From Brevundimonas sp. (GTDB lineage: Bacteria > Pseudomonadota > Alphaproteobacteria > Caulobacterales > Caulobacteraceae): DNA of 64,000 bases. The position numbers and the translations under genes are program-made. The notes under the pieces were generated by a model. That model saw only the letters and a list, made by a program, of their open reading frames with translations. It searched no databases and was not told the DNA's origin. Where the stretch lies: assembly GCF_016742135.1 (NCBI RefSeq), contig NZ_JACVCG010000002.1, positions 434,001 to 498,000 of the forward strand, read 5' to 3'. Below are positions 26,024-35,402 of the stretch, in pieces (positions within the stretch are counted from its first letter, which is position 1; the number at the start of each line of letters is the position of its first letter).

Positions 26024-27364
26024 TTGGATTTCGATCCGCGTATTCTGGTCGTTGCCGGTGATGGAGCCGAAGGCGAAAGCCTGTGCCGCCAGCTGGATGC
26101 CGAAGGGTGGATCACGATCACCGCGACCTCGCCCCAGGCCGCTGAAATCGTGCTCGAGGATTTCCCGATCGAGGCCGCCATCCTGGTGGCGGGCGCAGAC
26201 GACCCGGATGTCGCGCCCGTGGCCGCGCGGCTGAAAGGCCTGGCCTCGCCGCGATACCTGCCGGTCATCGCCCTGATGGGACGAGCGCCAACGGCCGAGG
26301 AGTCCTCCACGGTCGACCTGGCCATGTCCGCGCCCGCGCATCCGGTGCAATTGCGCATCCGGCTGGAACAGCTGGTGCGGGCGGCCTTGGCCGAAGAAGA
26401 ACTGAATCTGCGGATCGACACCTTTCGCCAGCAGGGGCAGGCCATCGACCTGCCGGCCACCGACCTGAACCCGGTGCGCGTGCTGGCGGCGGGCAAGCCG
26501 GATCGGCGGTTCCTGGCGCTGTCCAATGCCCTGGAGGAAGGGGGAGCCGAGGTCGTGGCCGCCCCCACGCCCTACACCGCCTTTGACTATCTGCACGAGA
26601 GTCCGTTCGACGCGGCCGTCCTGTGGGGGGCGGAGGATCATGCCCCGGCCCTGTCCATCGCGTCAGGCATGAAAAGAAATACAAGGCTCTATCACATTCC
26701 AGTGATGCTTTACCTGAGCGACGGGGCCCAGATGGATGCCTCGGATCTGTTCGGACGGGGCTTTGCCGATGTGGCCGCCGCCGATACCGATGAGCGGGAA
26801 ACGGCGCGGCGGCTGCTGGCCATGGCCCGCTTTCATCGCCGCCAGACCGGGGTGCGGCGCGCCCTGGAATCCGTGCGCGGATCCGGGCTGACCGACCCGG
26901 ATACGGGCCTGTTCACGCGCGACCTGTTCGCCCAGCACCTGGTCCGCGTCAGCGACGCCGCCCGCCAGCGCCGGCGGCCGCTTTCGCTTTGCGTGCTGAA
27001 GGTGACGATGACGGACCCGGTCGAGGAGGCGCGCCGCGACGGCTGGCTGGCGCGCGCCCTGCCCCAGATCGGCACCATGGTGTCGCGCCTCATCCGCACC
27101 GAGGATACGGCGGCACGCCTGTCCAGCGAAGTGTTTGCCCTGGCCCTGCCCGGTACCACCGAGGCCCAGGCCCGGATCGCGGCCCAGCGGATCGTGGCCG
27201 TGATCGGCTGTACCGCCTTCGAGGCCGGGCCGGGGCGCTCGCCGTTCGTCGTGGACTTCGAGCTGGGCGTGGCGGAGCAGCGGTCGGGCGAAGCCCCGGC
27301 CCGGACGCTGGAGCGCGCCTCGTCGGCCCTGGGAACCGAGGCCCGGGCGCGGGTTTCGCCCTAA
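26024..27364 (+). CDS. popA: PopA-like c-di-GMP receptor with degenerate REC-REC-GGDEF
   Basis: A 446-residue protein with two receiver-like domains (about 5-125 and 150-275) and a C-terminal GGDEF fold (285-446). Both receivers have lost the acidic pair (ILVVAGDG; VRVLAAGK) and the first has no phospho-Asp (AAILVAGADD). In the GGDEF domain the active site reads SSEVF (367-371), so it should not make c-di-GMP. The inhibitory site RxxD is kept as RTED (358-361), exactly 5 residues before it. That combination matches Caulobacter PopA, which binds c-di-GMP through this Arg and directs CtrA degradation by ClpXP. The start is a TTG with GGGG 9 bases upstream. Orthology to PopA is inferred from architecture. 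Confidence 0.75.
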   Translation: MDFDPRILVVAGDGAEGESLCRQLDAEGWITITATSPQAAEIVLEDFPIEAAILVAGADDPDVAPVAARLKGLASPRYLPVIALMGRAPTAEESSTVDLAMSAPAHPVQLRIRLEQLVRAALAEEELNLRIDTFRQQGQAIDLPATDLNPVRVLAAGKPDRRFLALSNALEEGGAEVVAAPTPYTAFDYLHESPFDAAVLWGAEDHAPALSIASGMKRNTRLYHIPVMLYLSDGAQMDASDLFGRGFADVAAADTDERETARRLLAMARFHRRQTGVRRALESVRGSGLTDPDTGLFTRDLFAQHLVRVSDAARQRRRPLSLCVLKVTMTDPVEEARRDGWLARALPQIGTMVSRLIRTEDTAARLSSEVFALALPGTTEAQARIAAQRIVAVIGCTAFEAGPGRSPFVVDFELGVAEQRSGEAPARTLERASSALGTEARARVSP

Positions 27365-30300
27365 CTGTCCAGCCCGGCCACCGTCGCCAGGGAGTCGGTG
27401 ATGCGCTCGGCGGCCTTCAGCCGCTCCTCGGGCGTGGCCCATTCGCCCATGACGACGATCTTCTGATCCGGGCGCAGCTTCCAGATGCCGGTATTCTTCT
27501 GAATCAGGCTGACCAGCCCCAGCGGGTTGGGAAAGGCGTTGTTGCGCAGGGTCAGGACCGCCCCCTTGGGCCCCATGTCGATGCGTTCGATCTGGGCCTT
27601 GCGGCAGGCCGACTTGATGCCAACGATGCGGAGCAGTTGGCGTGCTTCGTCGGGCAAGGGCCCGAACCGGTCGATCAGTTCGGCCGCCAGGGCCTCGCGG
27701 TCCTCGCCCCGTTCGGCATCCGACAGGCGGCGATACAGGCTGAGGCGCAGGTTCAGGTCCGGGACGTAATCCTCTGGAATCAGGACCGCCGCGCCGACAT
27801 TGATGGTCGGGGACCAGTCCCGGTCGCGCAGATCGCCGCCCTGCTCGCGCATCTCGGCCACGGCATCTTCCAGCATCTGCTGATACAGTTCGACTCCGAC
27901 CTCGCGGATGTGACCGGACTGTTCGTCGCCCAGCAGATTGCCACCGCCGCGCTGGTCGAGGTCGTGGCTGGCCAGCTGGAACCCGGCGCCGAGGTTGTCG
28001 AGCGACTGCAGCACCTGAAGCCGCCGTTCGGCCGACAGGCTGAGCGGGCGTTTGGGGTCGGTCGTCAGATAGGCAAAGGCGCGCGCCTTGGACCGGCCGA
28101 TCCGGCCGCGGATCTGGTGCAGCTGGGCGAGGCCGAACATGTCAGCCCGGTGCACGATCAGGGTGTTGGCCGTCGGAATGTCGAGACCGCTTTCGACGAT
28201 GGTGGTCGACAGCAGCACGTCATATTCGCCCTCATAGAAGGCGCTCATGACCGCCTCGAGCTGGGTCGGCGACATCTGGCCGTGACCGACGACAGCCTTC
28301 ACCTCGGGCACCTGCTCGCGCAGGAACTGCTCGATGTCGGGCAGGTCGGCCAGACGCGGGGCGACGTAGTAGGCCTGGCCGCCGCGATACTTCTCGCGCA
28401 GCAGGGCCTCGCGCACCATGACGGGATCCCAGGGCGCGACATAGGTGCGGACCGCCAGACGGTCGACCGGCGGGGTGGCGATGATCGACATCTCGCGGAT
28501 GCCGGACAGCGCCATCTGCAGGGTGCGCGGGATGGGCGTCGCAGTCAGGGTCAGCAGGTGCACATCGGCGCGGAGACTCTTGAGCTTCTCCTTGTGCTTG
28601 ACGCCGAAATGCTGCTCCTCGTCGACGATCACGAGGCCGAGGTCCTTGAAGCCGACCTGTTCCGACAGGACGGCGTGGGTGCCGACCACAATCTCGAAAC
28701 TGCCGTCCTTGAGGCCGGCGCGGGTCTCATTGGCGTCCTTCGTCGTGACCATGCGCGACAGGTGGCGGACCGTGATCGGCCAGCCGGCAAAGCGCTCGCT
28801 GAAGGTCTTGAAGTGCTGGCGCGCCAGAAGCGTTGTCGGGCAGACGACCGCCACCTGCTGGCCGGTCATGGCGACCACAAAGGCGGCCCTGAGCGCCACC
28901 TCGGTCTTGCCGAAGCCGACATCGCCACAGATCAGCCGGTCCATGGGCGTGCCCTTGGCCAGATCGGACAGGACGTCGCCGATGGCGTTCAGCTGGTCGT
29001 CGGTTTCCTCATAGGGGAAGCGGGCGCAGAATTCGTCGAACAGCCCCTGCGGTGGGTTGATGACCTCGCTCTCGCGCAGGGCCCTCTTGGCGGCGAGCGC
29101 GATCAGGCCCTCGGCCATTTCACGCAGACGGGCCTTGGCCTTCGCCTTGCGCCCCTGCCAGCCTGCGCCGCCCAGACGGTCCAGCTGCACGCCCTCGGCT
29201 TCGGCCCCGTAGCGCGTCAGAAGGTCGATGTTCTCGACCGGCAGATACAGTTTGGCGTCGCCGGCATAGGCCAGCTCCAGACAGTCGTGGGGCGCGTCCT
29301 GGATGTCGAGCGTGCGCAGGCCCTCATAGCGGCCGATGCCGTGGTCGAGGTGAACCACCAGATCGCCCGTGGTCAGGGCCGAGGCCTCGGCGAGGAAGTT
29401 GGAGGCGCGGCGTTTCTTCCGGGGGCGTGCCAGCCGGTCGCCCAGAATGTCGGTCTCGGTGATGACCACCAGATCGTCGGTCTCGAAGCCGGTCTCGACC
29501 GGCAGGACGGCGCGCAGATAAAGGGTGTCGGTCGCCGCCTGGACGTCGGCCCAGTCGCGCACCGGCACGACCGGTTCCAGACCATGGTCGGCCAGCATGG
29601 AGGCCAGACGTTCTGAAGATCCCTCGCTCCAGGAGGCGAACAGCACCTTGCGACCGTCCGCGCGGCGGGCCCTGGCATAGGCGGCCACCGCCTCGAACAG
29701 GTTGACGCTGTCCTGGGCACGCTCGGCGGCGAACGACCGGCCCAGACGGCCGCCGGCATCCATGCCGCCGCCGGACAGCGGGCTGAGCTGGATGACGGGA
29801 CGGGAGGCCAGCGCGGCGGTCCAGTCTTCGGGCGATAGGTAGAGGGCATCGGGCGGCAGGGCGCGGCCGCTCTGCACACTGCGGCCGGGGGCGGCCTGGG
29901 CGGCCTCGCGCCGGGCCTCAAAGGCATCGACGGTCAGGTCCCAGCGCTCGGACCGCGCCCTGTCGGCCTGATTGTCCAGCCAGACGGTGGCACCCTCGGG
30001 CAGGTAGTCGAACAGGGTTTCGAGGCGCGGATAGAGCAGCGGCAGCCAGTGCTCCAGCCCCTGCCGGCGCGCGCCCTCGCTGACGGCGGCATAGAGCGGA
30101 TCGTCGCCCGCCGTGCCGAAGCGGTTGAGGTAGCCGGAACGGAAACGGGAGATGGTCTCGGCGTTCAGCAGGGCTTCCGACACCGGGGCCAGCTGGACCG
30201 AAGTCAGCTGGCCGGTCGAGCGCTGGGTGGCCGGGTCGAAGGTGCGGATCGATTCCAGCTCCTGGCCGAACATGTCGAGACGGACCGGCTCGTCGAAGCC

Positions 30301-30798
30301 CGGCGGGAAAACGTCGATCACCCCGCCGCGCACGGCGTATTCCCCGCGCTCGGACACGGTGGAGGCGCGAACATAGCCATTGGTGGCGAAATAGGTCTCG
30401 AGCGACGCCGTATCGAGATCGCGACCCACATGGGTCTCGAACCCGGCGTTGGCGGTGATCTCACGCGGCGGGGTGCGCTGCAGCGCGGCGCCGACCGTGG
30501 CCACGATCAGCAGGGGTTTATCGGAAGCCTTGCCGGCGGCGAGACGGCTGAGCGTCGCCATCCGCTGGGCCGAGACCGACGACGACGGGCTGAGCCGGTC
30601 ATAGGGCAGACAGTCCCACGCCGGATAGGACACGACCTCGATCCCCTCGGCAAAAAAGCCGACGGCGTCGATGAACTGGGCCGCGCGCGAGGCGTCACGG
30701 GCGATGAACAGGGCGGTGCCGCCCTCGCCCAAACGTTCGGCGACACGCAGGGCGTCCAGGCCCTCTGGCGCGCCGCTCAGGGTGGTGTGATCCGCCAT
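27361..30798 (-). CDS. mfd: Transcription-repair coupling factor Mfd
   Basis: A 1145-residue ATP-dependent DNA translocase that removes stalled RNA polymerase and recruits UvrA. In order: a UvrB-homology N-region (SYPAWDCLPYDRLSPSSSVSAQRM), a CarD-like RNA-polymerase-interaction module (GDLVVHLDHGIGRYEGL, about residues 495-515), helicase motifs (GDVGFGKTEVALRAAF, DEEQHFGVKHKEKLK, TATPIPRTLQMAL, RIGRS) and the TRCF C-domain. The ATG overlaps the sdhE stop by one base. Its stop overlaps the PopA-like stop on the other strand. Confidence 0.97.
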   Translation of the reverse strand: MADHTTLSGAPEGLDALRVAERLGEGGTALFIARDASRAAQFIDAVGFFAEGIEVVSYPAWDCLPYDRLSPSSSVSAQRMATLSRLAAGKASDKPLLIVATVGAALQRTPPREITANAGFETHVGRDLDTASLETYFATNGYVRASTVSERGEYAVRGGVIDVFPPGFDEPVRLDMFGQELESIRTFDPATQRSTGQLTSVQLAPVSEALLNAETISRFRSGYLNRFGTAGDDPLYAAVSEGARRQGLEHWLPLLYPRLETLFDYLPEGATVWLDNQADRARSERWDLTVDAFEARREAAQAAPGRSVQSGRALPPDALYLSPEDWTAALASRPVIQLSPLSGGGMDAGGRLGRSFAAERAQDSVNLFEAVAAYARARRADGRKVLFASWSEGSSERLASMLADHGLEPVVPVRDWADVQAATDTLYLRAVLPVETGFETDDLVVITETDILGDRLARPRKKRRASNFLAEASALTTGDLVVHLDHGIGRYEGLRTLDIQDAPHDCLELAYAGDAKLYLPVENIDLLTRYGAEAEGVQLDRLGGAGWQGRKAKAKARLREMAEGLIALAAKRALRESEVINPPQGLFDEFCARFPYEETDDQLNAIGDVLSDLAKGTPMDRLICGDVGFGKTEVALRAAFVVAMTGQQVAVVCPTTLLARQHFKTFSERFAGWPITVRHLSRMVTTKDANETRAGLKDGSFEIVVGTHAVLSEQVGFKDLGLVIVDEEQHFGVKHKEKLKSLRADVHLLTLTATPIPRTLQMALSGIREMSIIATPPVDRLAVRTYVAPWDPVMVREALLREKYRGGQAYYVAPRLADLPDIEQFLREQVPEVKAVVGHGQMSPTQLEAVMSAFYEGEYDVLLSTTIVESGLDIPTANTLIVHRADMFGLAQLHQIRGRIGRSKARAFAYLTTDPKRPLSLSAERRLQVLQSLDNLGAGFQLASHDLDQRGGGNLLGDEQSGHIREVGVELYQQMLEDAVAEMREQGGDLRDRDWSPTINVGAAVLIPEDYVPDLNLRLSLYRRLSDAERGEDREALAAELIDRFGPLPDEARQLLRIVGIKSACRKAQIERIDMGPKGAVLTLRNNAFPNPLGLVSLIQKNTGIWKLRPDQKIVVMGEWATPEERLKAAERITDSLATVAGLDS

Positions 30799-31106
30799 CA
30801 GCCGATGCCCCGCGCCACCTCGGACGAGACGGATTCGGCGACGAAGCGGCGGATGCGGTCCATCAGGAGCCCCTCCCACTCGGGCGGTGTCGGCGTCGAG
30901 CCCTTGATCCAGCCGTAGAGAGCGTGGTCGTCCTCCTCCAGCAGGGCCTCGAACCGGGCGAGGTCGGCTTCGTCCAGTTGCGGCGCGACCTGTTCCGCGA
31001 ACGGGCCGAGGATCATGTCGGCCTCGCGAAAGCCCCGTCGCCAGGCGCGGAAGCGGATGCGGTTAAGCCGGGTGGTCATTTCGGCACGTGCGATGTCTTC
31101 GGCCAC
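30798..31106 (-). CDS. sdhE: FAD assembly factor SdhE
   Basis: A 102-residue helical protein with the family signature RAWRRGFREADMILGPF, which includes the RGxxE motif needed for covalent flavin attachment to succinate dehydrogenase SdhA. The C-terminal part (HALYGWIKGSTPTPPEWEGLLMDRIRRF) is typical. It is translationally coupled to mfd by TGATG. It is divergent from recG, with 95 bases between the starts. Confidence 0.94.
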   Translation of the reverse strand: MAEDIARAEMTTRLNRIRFRAWRRGFREADMILGPFAEQVAPQLDEADLARFEALLEEDDHALYGWIKGSTPTPPEWEGLLMDRIRRFVAESVSSEVARGIG

Positions 31107-31201
31107 AAGAAGTCTTGCCCGGTCAAAAGGAATGGAGCCGTGTCAGATAGCGGTCGCGGGTCCATTTCGCCACCCGTGCCGTCCGGCTATCGTGACACAT
31201 C

Positions 31202-33289
31202 ATGCGGCCCGAGATTCTGTTTCCCCTGTTCGTCGAGGTCGAGAGCCTGAAAGGCGTTGGACCGCGCCTGGCCCCGGCAGTGCACCGGCTGGCCGGGCCG
31301 CTGGTGCGCGATCTGATGTTTCTGGCTCCCACCGGGCTGATCCGGCGGCGCGAAATGACCGTGCAGACCGCGGTCGCGGGCGAGGTGGGCATCTTCGACC
31401 TGATCATGGGGGGCCTGACCAAACCGGGGCGGCCGGGCCTGCCGTTCAAGCTGCGCGCCAATGACGAGACCGGCTTTCTGACCTTGGTCTGGTTTGGCGG
31501 GTCGGAGGCCTGGATTCGCAAGCAATGCCCGGACGGGCAGCGGCGGATCGTCAGCGGCAAGGTTGAGAAATTCAACGATCTGGTGCAGATACCTCACCCG
31601 GATTATGTGCTTGCTGCTGACAAGCGCGGCGAGATTGTGCCGGTCGAGCCCGTCTATCCGGCTACCCAGGGGATCAGCTCGCGGCAGGTGCGCAAACTGG
31701 TGATGACGGCGATGGAGTCATTGCCGGATCTGGCCGAATGGCAGGATGCGGCCTGGCTGGCCAGACAGGCCTGGCCGTCTTGGCCGGACGCGATGAGGGC
31801 CCTGCACGCGCCCGAGAGCGAGCGCGATCTCGATCCGCAGGCTCCGGCACGGGCGCGGCTGGCGTTCGATGAGCTGCTGGCGCATCAGCTGGCGCTGGCC
31901 CGTCGGAGGCGGAACCGGCAGGCCGTTCGAGCCCCGCGACTGGCACCCGGCGCGGCAGCGGAACGGCTGCTGACAGCCCTTCCCTTCACCCTGACCGGAA
32001 CGCAGCAGCGGGCGATGGCGGACATCCGGCGCGATCTGGCCGGCGGCGAACAGATGGCGCGGCTGCTGCAGGGCGATGTCGGCTCTGGCAAGACAGCTGT
32101 GGCGGCGCTGGCACTGGCCGATGCCGTCGATAGCGGGTTTCAGGCCGCCCTGATGGCGCCGACCGACATTCTGGCCCGCCAGCATCATGAGCGGCTGGCC
32201 CCGCTGTTTGCCGAGGCCGGAGTGGCCTGTGCCCTGCTGACCGGACGGGACCCCGTCAGCGTCCGGCGGCCGGTGCTGGAGGGACTGGCGGGCGGGCGGT
32301 TGCCGCTGGTGATCGGCACGCATGCCCTGTTTCAGGACAGTGTCCAGTTCCAGCGGCTGGGGCTGGCGGTCATCGACGAGCAACATCGGTTCGGCGTGCG
32401 GGAGCGGCAGAGGCTCCTGGACAAGGGCGGGGCCGACGGCGCCGTTCACCTGCTGACCATGTCGGCGACACCCATCCCGCGCACGCTGGAGCTGACCCAG
32501 TACGGCGAGCTGGATGTCTCACGCCTCGACGAAAAGCCGCCGGGACGCCGGCCAATCAGGACGGCGGTGCTGCCGCTGGACCGGCTGGACGAGGTGGCGG
32601 TGCGGCTGAAGGCAGCCCTGGAAGGCGGGGCGCAGGCCTATTGGATCTGTCCGCTGATCGAGGAGTCCGAGCACATCGACCTGGCCGCCGCCGAAGATCG
32701 GGCGCGCGACCTGTCAAAGCTGATGGGTCGCCCCGTCGGGTTGGTGCACGGGCGGATGCCCGGGCCCGAGCGCGAGACCGTCATGCAGTCGTTCCTGGAC
32801 GGGCATCTGCCGCTGCTGGTAGCGACGACCGTGGTCGAGGTCGGCGTCGATGTGCCCAACGCCACCCTGATGGTCATCGAGCACGCCGAGCGGTTCGGTC
32901 TGGCGCAGTTGCACCAGCTGCGGGGACGGATCGGGCGGTCGGACAAGCCCAGCGCCTGCACCCTGCTGTACGGCCAGTCGGAGACAGGGTTGGGCAAGAC
33001 CGCGGTCGAGCGGCTGGATATCCTGCGGCGGACGGAGGACGGGTTCGAGATCGCCGAGGCCGATTTTCGGATACGCGGAGGGGGCGATCCGCTGGGCCTG
33101 AAGCAGAGCGGCTTTCCGGCCTACCGGTTTGCCGATCCGATGGCCCATGCGGGGCTGATCCGGGCGGCGGCGGATGATGCGCGGCTGATCCTGTCGCGAG
33201 ACCCCGCTCTGACCTCCGATCGCGGGCGAGCCGTTCAGGTGCTTGAGGCGCTGTTCGACTGGCGGACAGGGCGACCGTCGGGCGACTGA
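31202..33289 (+). CDS. recG: ATP-dependent DNA helicase RecG
   Basis: A 695-residue helicase that regresses stalled forks and branch-migrates Holliday junctions. Residues 1-160 form the wedge/OB region (LKGVGPRLAPAVHRLAG). Helicase motifs follow: LLQGDVGSGKTAVAALALA (I), VIDEQHRFGVRERQRL (II, DEQH), TMSATPIPRTLEL (III), VATTVVEVGVDVPNATLMVIEHAERFGLAQLHQLRGRIGRS (V-VI). The last 55 bases overlap the end of the convergent DUF3089 gene. Confidence 0.97.
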   Translation: MRPEILFPLFVEVESLKGVGPRLAPAVHRLAGPLVRDLMFLAPTGLIRRREMTVQTAVAGEVGIFDLIMGGLTKPGRPGLPFKLRANDETGFLTLVWFGGSEAWIRKQCPDGQRRIVSGKVEKFNDLVQIPHPDYVLAADKRGEIVPVEPVYPATQGISSRQVRKLVMTAMESLPDLAEWQDAAWLARQAWPSWPDAMRALHAPESERDLDPQAPARARLAFDELLAHQLALARRRRNRQAVRAPRLAPGAAAERLLTALPFTLTGTQQRAMADIRRDLAGGEQMARLLQGDVGSGKTAVAALALADAVDSGFQAALMAPTDILARQHHERLAPLFAEAGVACALLTGRDPVSVRRPVLEGLAGGRLPLVIGTHALFQDSVQFQRLGLAVIDEQHRFGVRERQRLLDKGGADGAVHLLTMSATPIPRTLELTQYGELDVSRLDEKPPGRRPIRTAVLPLDRLDEVAVRLKAALEGGAQAYWICPLIEESEHIDLAAAEDRARDLSKLMGRPVGLVHGRMPGPERETVMQSFLDGHLPLLVATTVVEVGVDVPNATLMVIEHAERFGLAQLHQLRGRIGRSDKPSACTLLYGQSETGLGKTAVERLDILRRTEDGFEIAEADFRIRGGGDPLGLKQSGFPAYRFADPMAHAGLIRAAADDARLILSRDPALTSDRGRAVQVLEALFDWRTGRPSGD

Positions 33290-34407
33290 CTCCCCGTCGC
33301 GTCCGGCGCGTATCGGGCGACCCACAGCGCCAGCCGCTCCTGGACGTCGTGCTCAATATTACCGTAGAACAGGTTGTAGGGTCGTGATTTTCTACGATCC
33401 GCCCAGCTTCCGGTCTCGCGGAAGGACTCCATGCCGGGCTGGGTGTAGCGCAAAAGGCCGTCCCGGCAGGCGGAGGCAACAGACCGGGCCATCAGAGCCG
33501 GGCGCGCACCCCATTCCAGCCCGGTGGCATTGGTCGCGCCCAGATGCACCCGGGCGGGAACCTCGACCTCGTCAGTCGAACCGTTGACGGGGTTGACGCA
33601 AACGGTCGCCCGATCCCCCAGATCGACCAGACGCCCCCGTCCGTCCCAGATCAGGGCCCGGCGCAAGCGGCGTCGGGCCGCGCCGTCATTGTCGTCACTG
33701 ACCGGCGAGAAGGCCACCACGCAGCCGATCTGCTCGCGGCTGCGGCAGGGCGGCAAGGACGGGGTGAGGGGCTCGACCGCCAGGAGGGTGTCCATGGCAT
33801 AGACGGCAACGATCCTGCGACGAAGGGCAGGGTCACCCGCGATCCGCTCGCGCACCAGTCGGTCTGCCAGTTCGCCCCCCTGCTCCAGTCCGGCGATCAC
33901 GATCGGACCGGTCGGATGACGGTCCAGAAAGATCTCGAAGGCGGCCGCGATGTCCCTGTAGGCGAAGGCCCGGGCTTCGCGCGCGTCGTCCCGCAGGGTC
34001 AGACGCGTGTAGAGACTGGCCTGACGATAGCGCGGGATGCTGAGCCGCCCGGCGCGGGCGAAGGGACCGGCATAGTTGGGGATCACGACCCGGAAGAGCC
34101 AGGCGTCGGCCCGGGCACCGCCGATGGGGCCATTCCACTCCTCACCGCCGTCGTAGGTGGTCGAGTGAATGAAGAAGACGGCCGCCGGACCGGAGTTTTC
34201 GATGCCCATGTCCTGCATGGCCCAGGCCGTGCCCTGCCGATAATCGGGCGGCGGCGGCGGGTCATAGGTCTGGAACGGGATCTCGGGATCCATGCCGGCC
34301 TGCAGGATGTCGCCGCGCCAGACGGCTGCGGCAGCCACAATCAGAAAGACGAGGGCAAAGCCGGCATAGCCGATCATCGACCTGAGACTGATCGCGCGGG
34401 CCGTCAT
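33235..34407 (-). CDS. DUF3089 protein with altered nucleophile motif
   Basis: A 390-residue alpha/beta-hydrolase-like protein anchored by an N-terminal helix (YAGFALVFLIVAAAAVWRG, residues 14-32). DUF3089 features include FFIHSTTYDGGEEWNGPI and NYAGPFARAGRLSIPRYRQASL. The position where the family has a GHSQG nucleophile elbow reads GLEQGG (173-178), placing Glu175 where Ser is expected. The protein may therefore be inactive as an esterase or use another residue. The ATG overlaps the hldD stop by 4 bases, placing it in the heptose operon. The function is unknown. Confidence 0.78.
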   Translation of the reverse strand: MTARAISLRSMIGYAGFALVFLIVAAAAVWRGDILQAGMDPEIPFQTYDPPPPPDYRQGTAWAMQDMGIENSGPAAVFFIHSTTYDGGEEWNGPIGGARADAWLFRVVIPNYAGPFARAGRLSIPRYRQASLYTRLTLRDDAREARAFAYRDIAAAFEIFLDRHPTGPIVIAGLEQGGELADRLVRERIAGDPALRRRIVAVYAMDTLLAVEPLTPSLPPCRSREQIGCVVAFSPVSDDNDGAARRRLRRALIWDGRGRLVDLGDRATVCVNPVNGSTDEVEVPARVHLGATNATGLEWGARPALMARSVASACRDGLLRYTQPGMESFRETGSWADRRKSRPYNLFYGNIEHDVQERLALWVARYAPDATGSQSPDGRPVRQSNSASST

Positions 34408-35402
34408 CGATACGGGTCTTCTTTCGCCAGATACGACTGGACGTAGCGGCGCACGCCCTCTTCCAGCGGGGTCGACTGGCCGTCAAAGCCGAGGGCGCGG
34501 ATGCGATCCATGCGGGCCTGGGTGAAGTACTGATACCGGTCGCGGATCACCTCGGGCATGTCGATGTAGGTGATCTGCGGCTCCTTGCCGGCCGCGGCGA
34601 AGGTCGCCCGGGCCAGATCGGCGAACGACCGGGCCTGTCCCGAGCCGGCGTTGAAGATGCCGGAAATCTCCGGCTTGCCCAGCAACCAGTCGATCACATC
34701 CACGACGTCGTCGACGTGGACGAAGTCCCGCAACTGGCCCCCGTCTGGATAGTCGGGGTGGTGGGAGCGGAACAGCTGGACCGGCTCACCCGCCTGAACC
34801 TTTGGCCAGATCTGGGCGACGACCGACTTCATCCCGCCCTTGTGATACTCGTTCGGGCCATAGACGTTGAAGAATTTCAGACCCACCCACTGGTTGGGCG
34901 CATGCCCGCGTTCCGACTGCTGCCGGGTATAGAGATCGAACAGATATTTCGAATAGCCATAGGCATTTAGGGGGCGAAGCTTTTGCAGCGAGGTAAAATC
35001 ATCCTCGTCGTCAAAGCCCTGCTCACCGTCGCCATAGGTGGCCGCTGACGAGGCATAGACGAACTGCACATCATGGCCACAGCACCAGTCCCAGAGGTCG
35101 CGCGAGAGAGCGAAATTGGTCCGGAGAATCAGATCCGCGTCGGGCTCGGTCGTTGAGGAGATGGCGCCCATGTGGACGACCGCGTCGATACGGTCGGCAT
35201 GGGCCTCCAGCTTTTCGAACATCTCCTCCGGCCACCAGAAATCGACGACCGGATGTTTGGCGAGGTTCTTCCACTTGCCGAGGTCGGCCCCTTCAAGACG
35301 GTCGCAGACGACGACGTCATGGCGGCCTTCAGCACACAGTCGGGCGACGATGTTGGAGCCGATGAAGCCGGCGCCGCCGGTGACCACGATCATTCGGCGC
35401 AT
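34404..35402 (-). CDS. hldD: ADP-L-glycero-D-manno-heptose 6-epimerase
   Basis: A 332-residue extended short-chain dehydrogenase, the last step of ADP-heptose synthesis for LPS inner core. The NAD(P)-binding TGGAGFIGSNIV, the SSAATYGDG segment with catalytic Ser/Thr, and the YGYSKYLFD motif with Tyr and Lys are present. FNVYGPNEYHKGGMKSV is diagnostic for HldD. The start ATG overlaps the hldE stop by one base; a GTG one codon upstream is possible. It is followed by the coupled DUF3089 gene. Confidence 0.97.
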   Translation of the reverse strand: MRRMIVVTGGAGFIGSNIVARLCAEGRHDVVVCDRLEGADLGKWKNLAKHPVVDFWWPEEMFEKLEAHADRIDAVVHMGAISSTTEPDADLILRTNFALSRDLWDWCCGHDVQFVYASSAATYGDGEQGFDDEDDFTSLQKLRPLNAYGYSKYLFDLYTRQQSERGHAPNQWVGLKFFNVYGPNEYHKGGMKSVVAQIWPKVQAGEPVQLFRSHHPDYPDGGQLRDFVHVDDVVDVIDWLLGKPEISGIFNAGSGQARSFADLARATFAAAGKEPQITYIDMPEVIRDRYQYFTQARMDRIRALGFDGQSTPLEEGVRRYVQSYLAKEDPYR

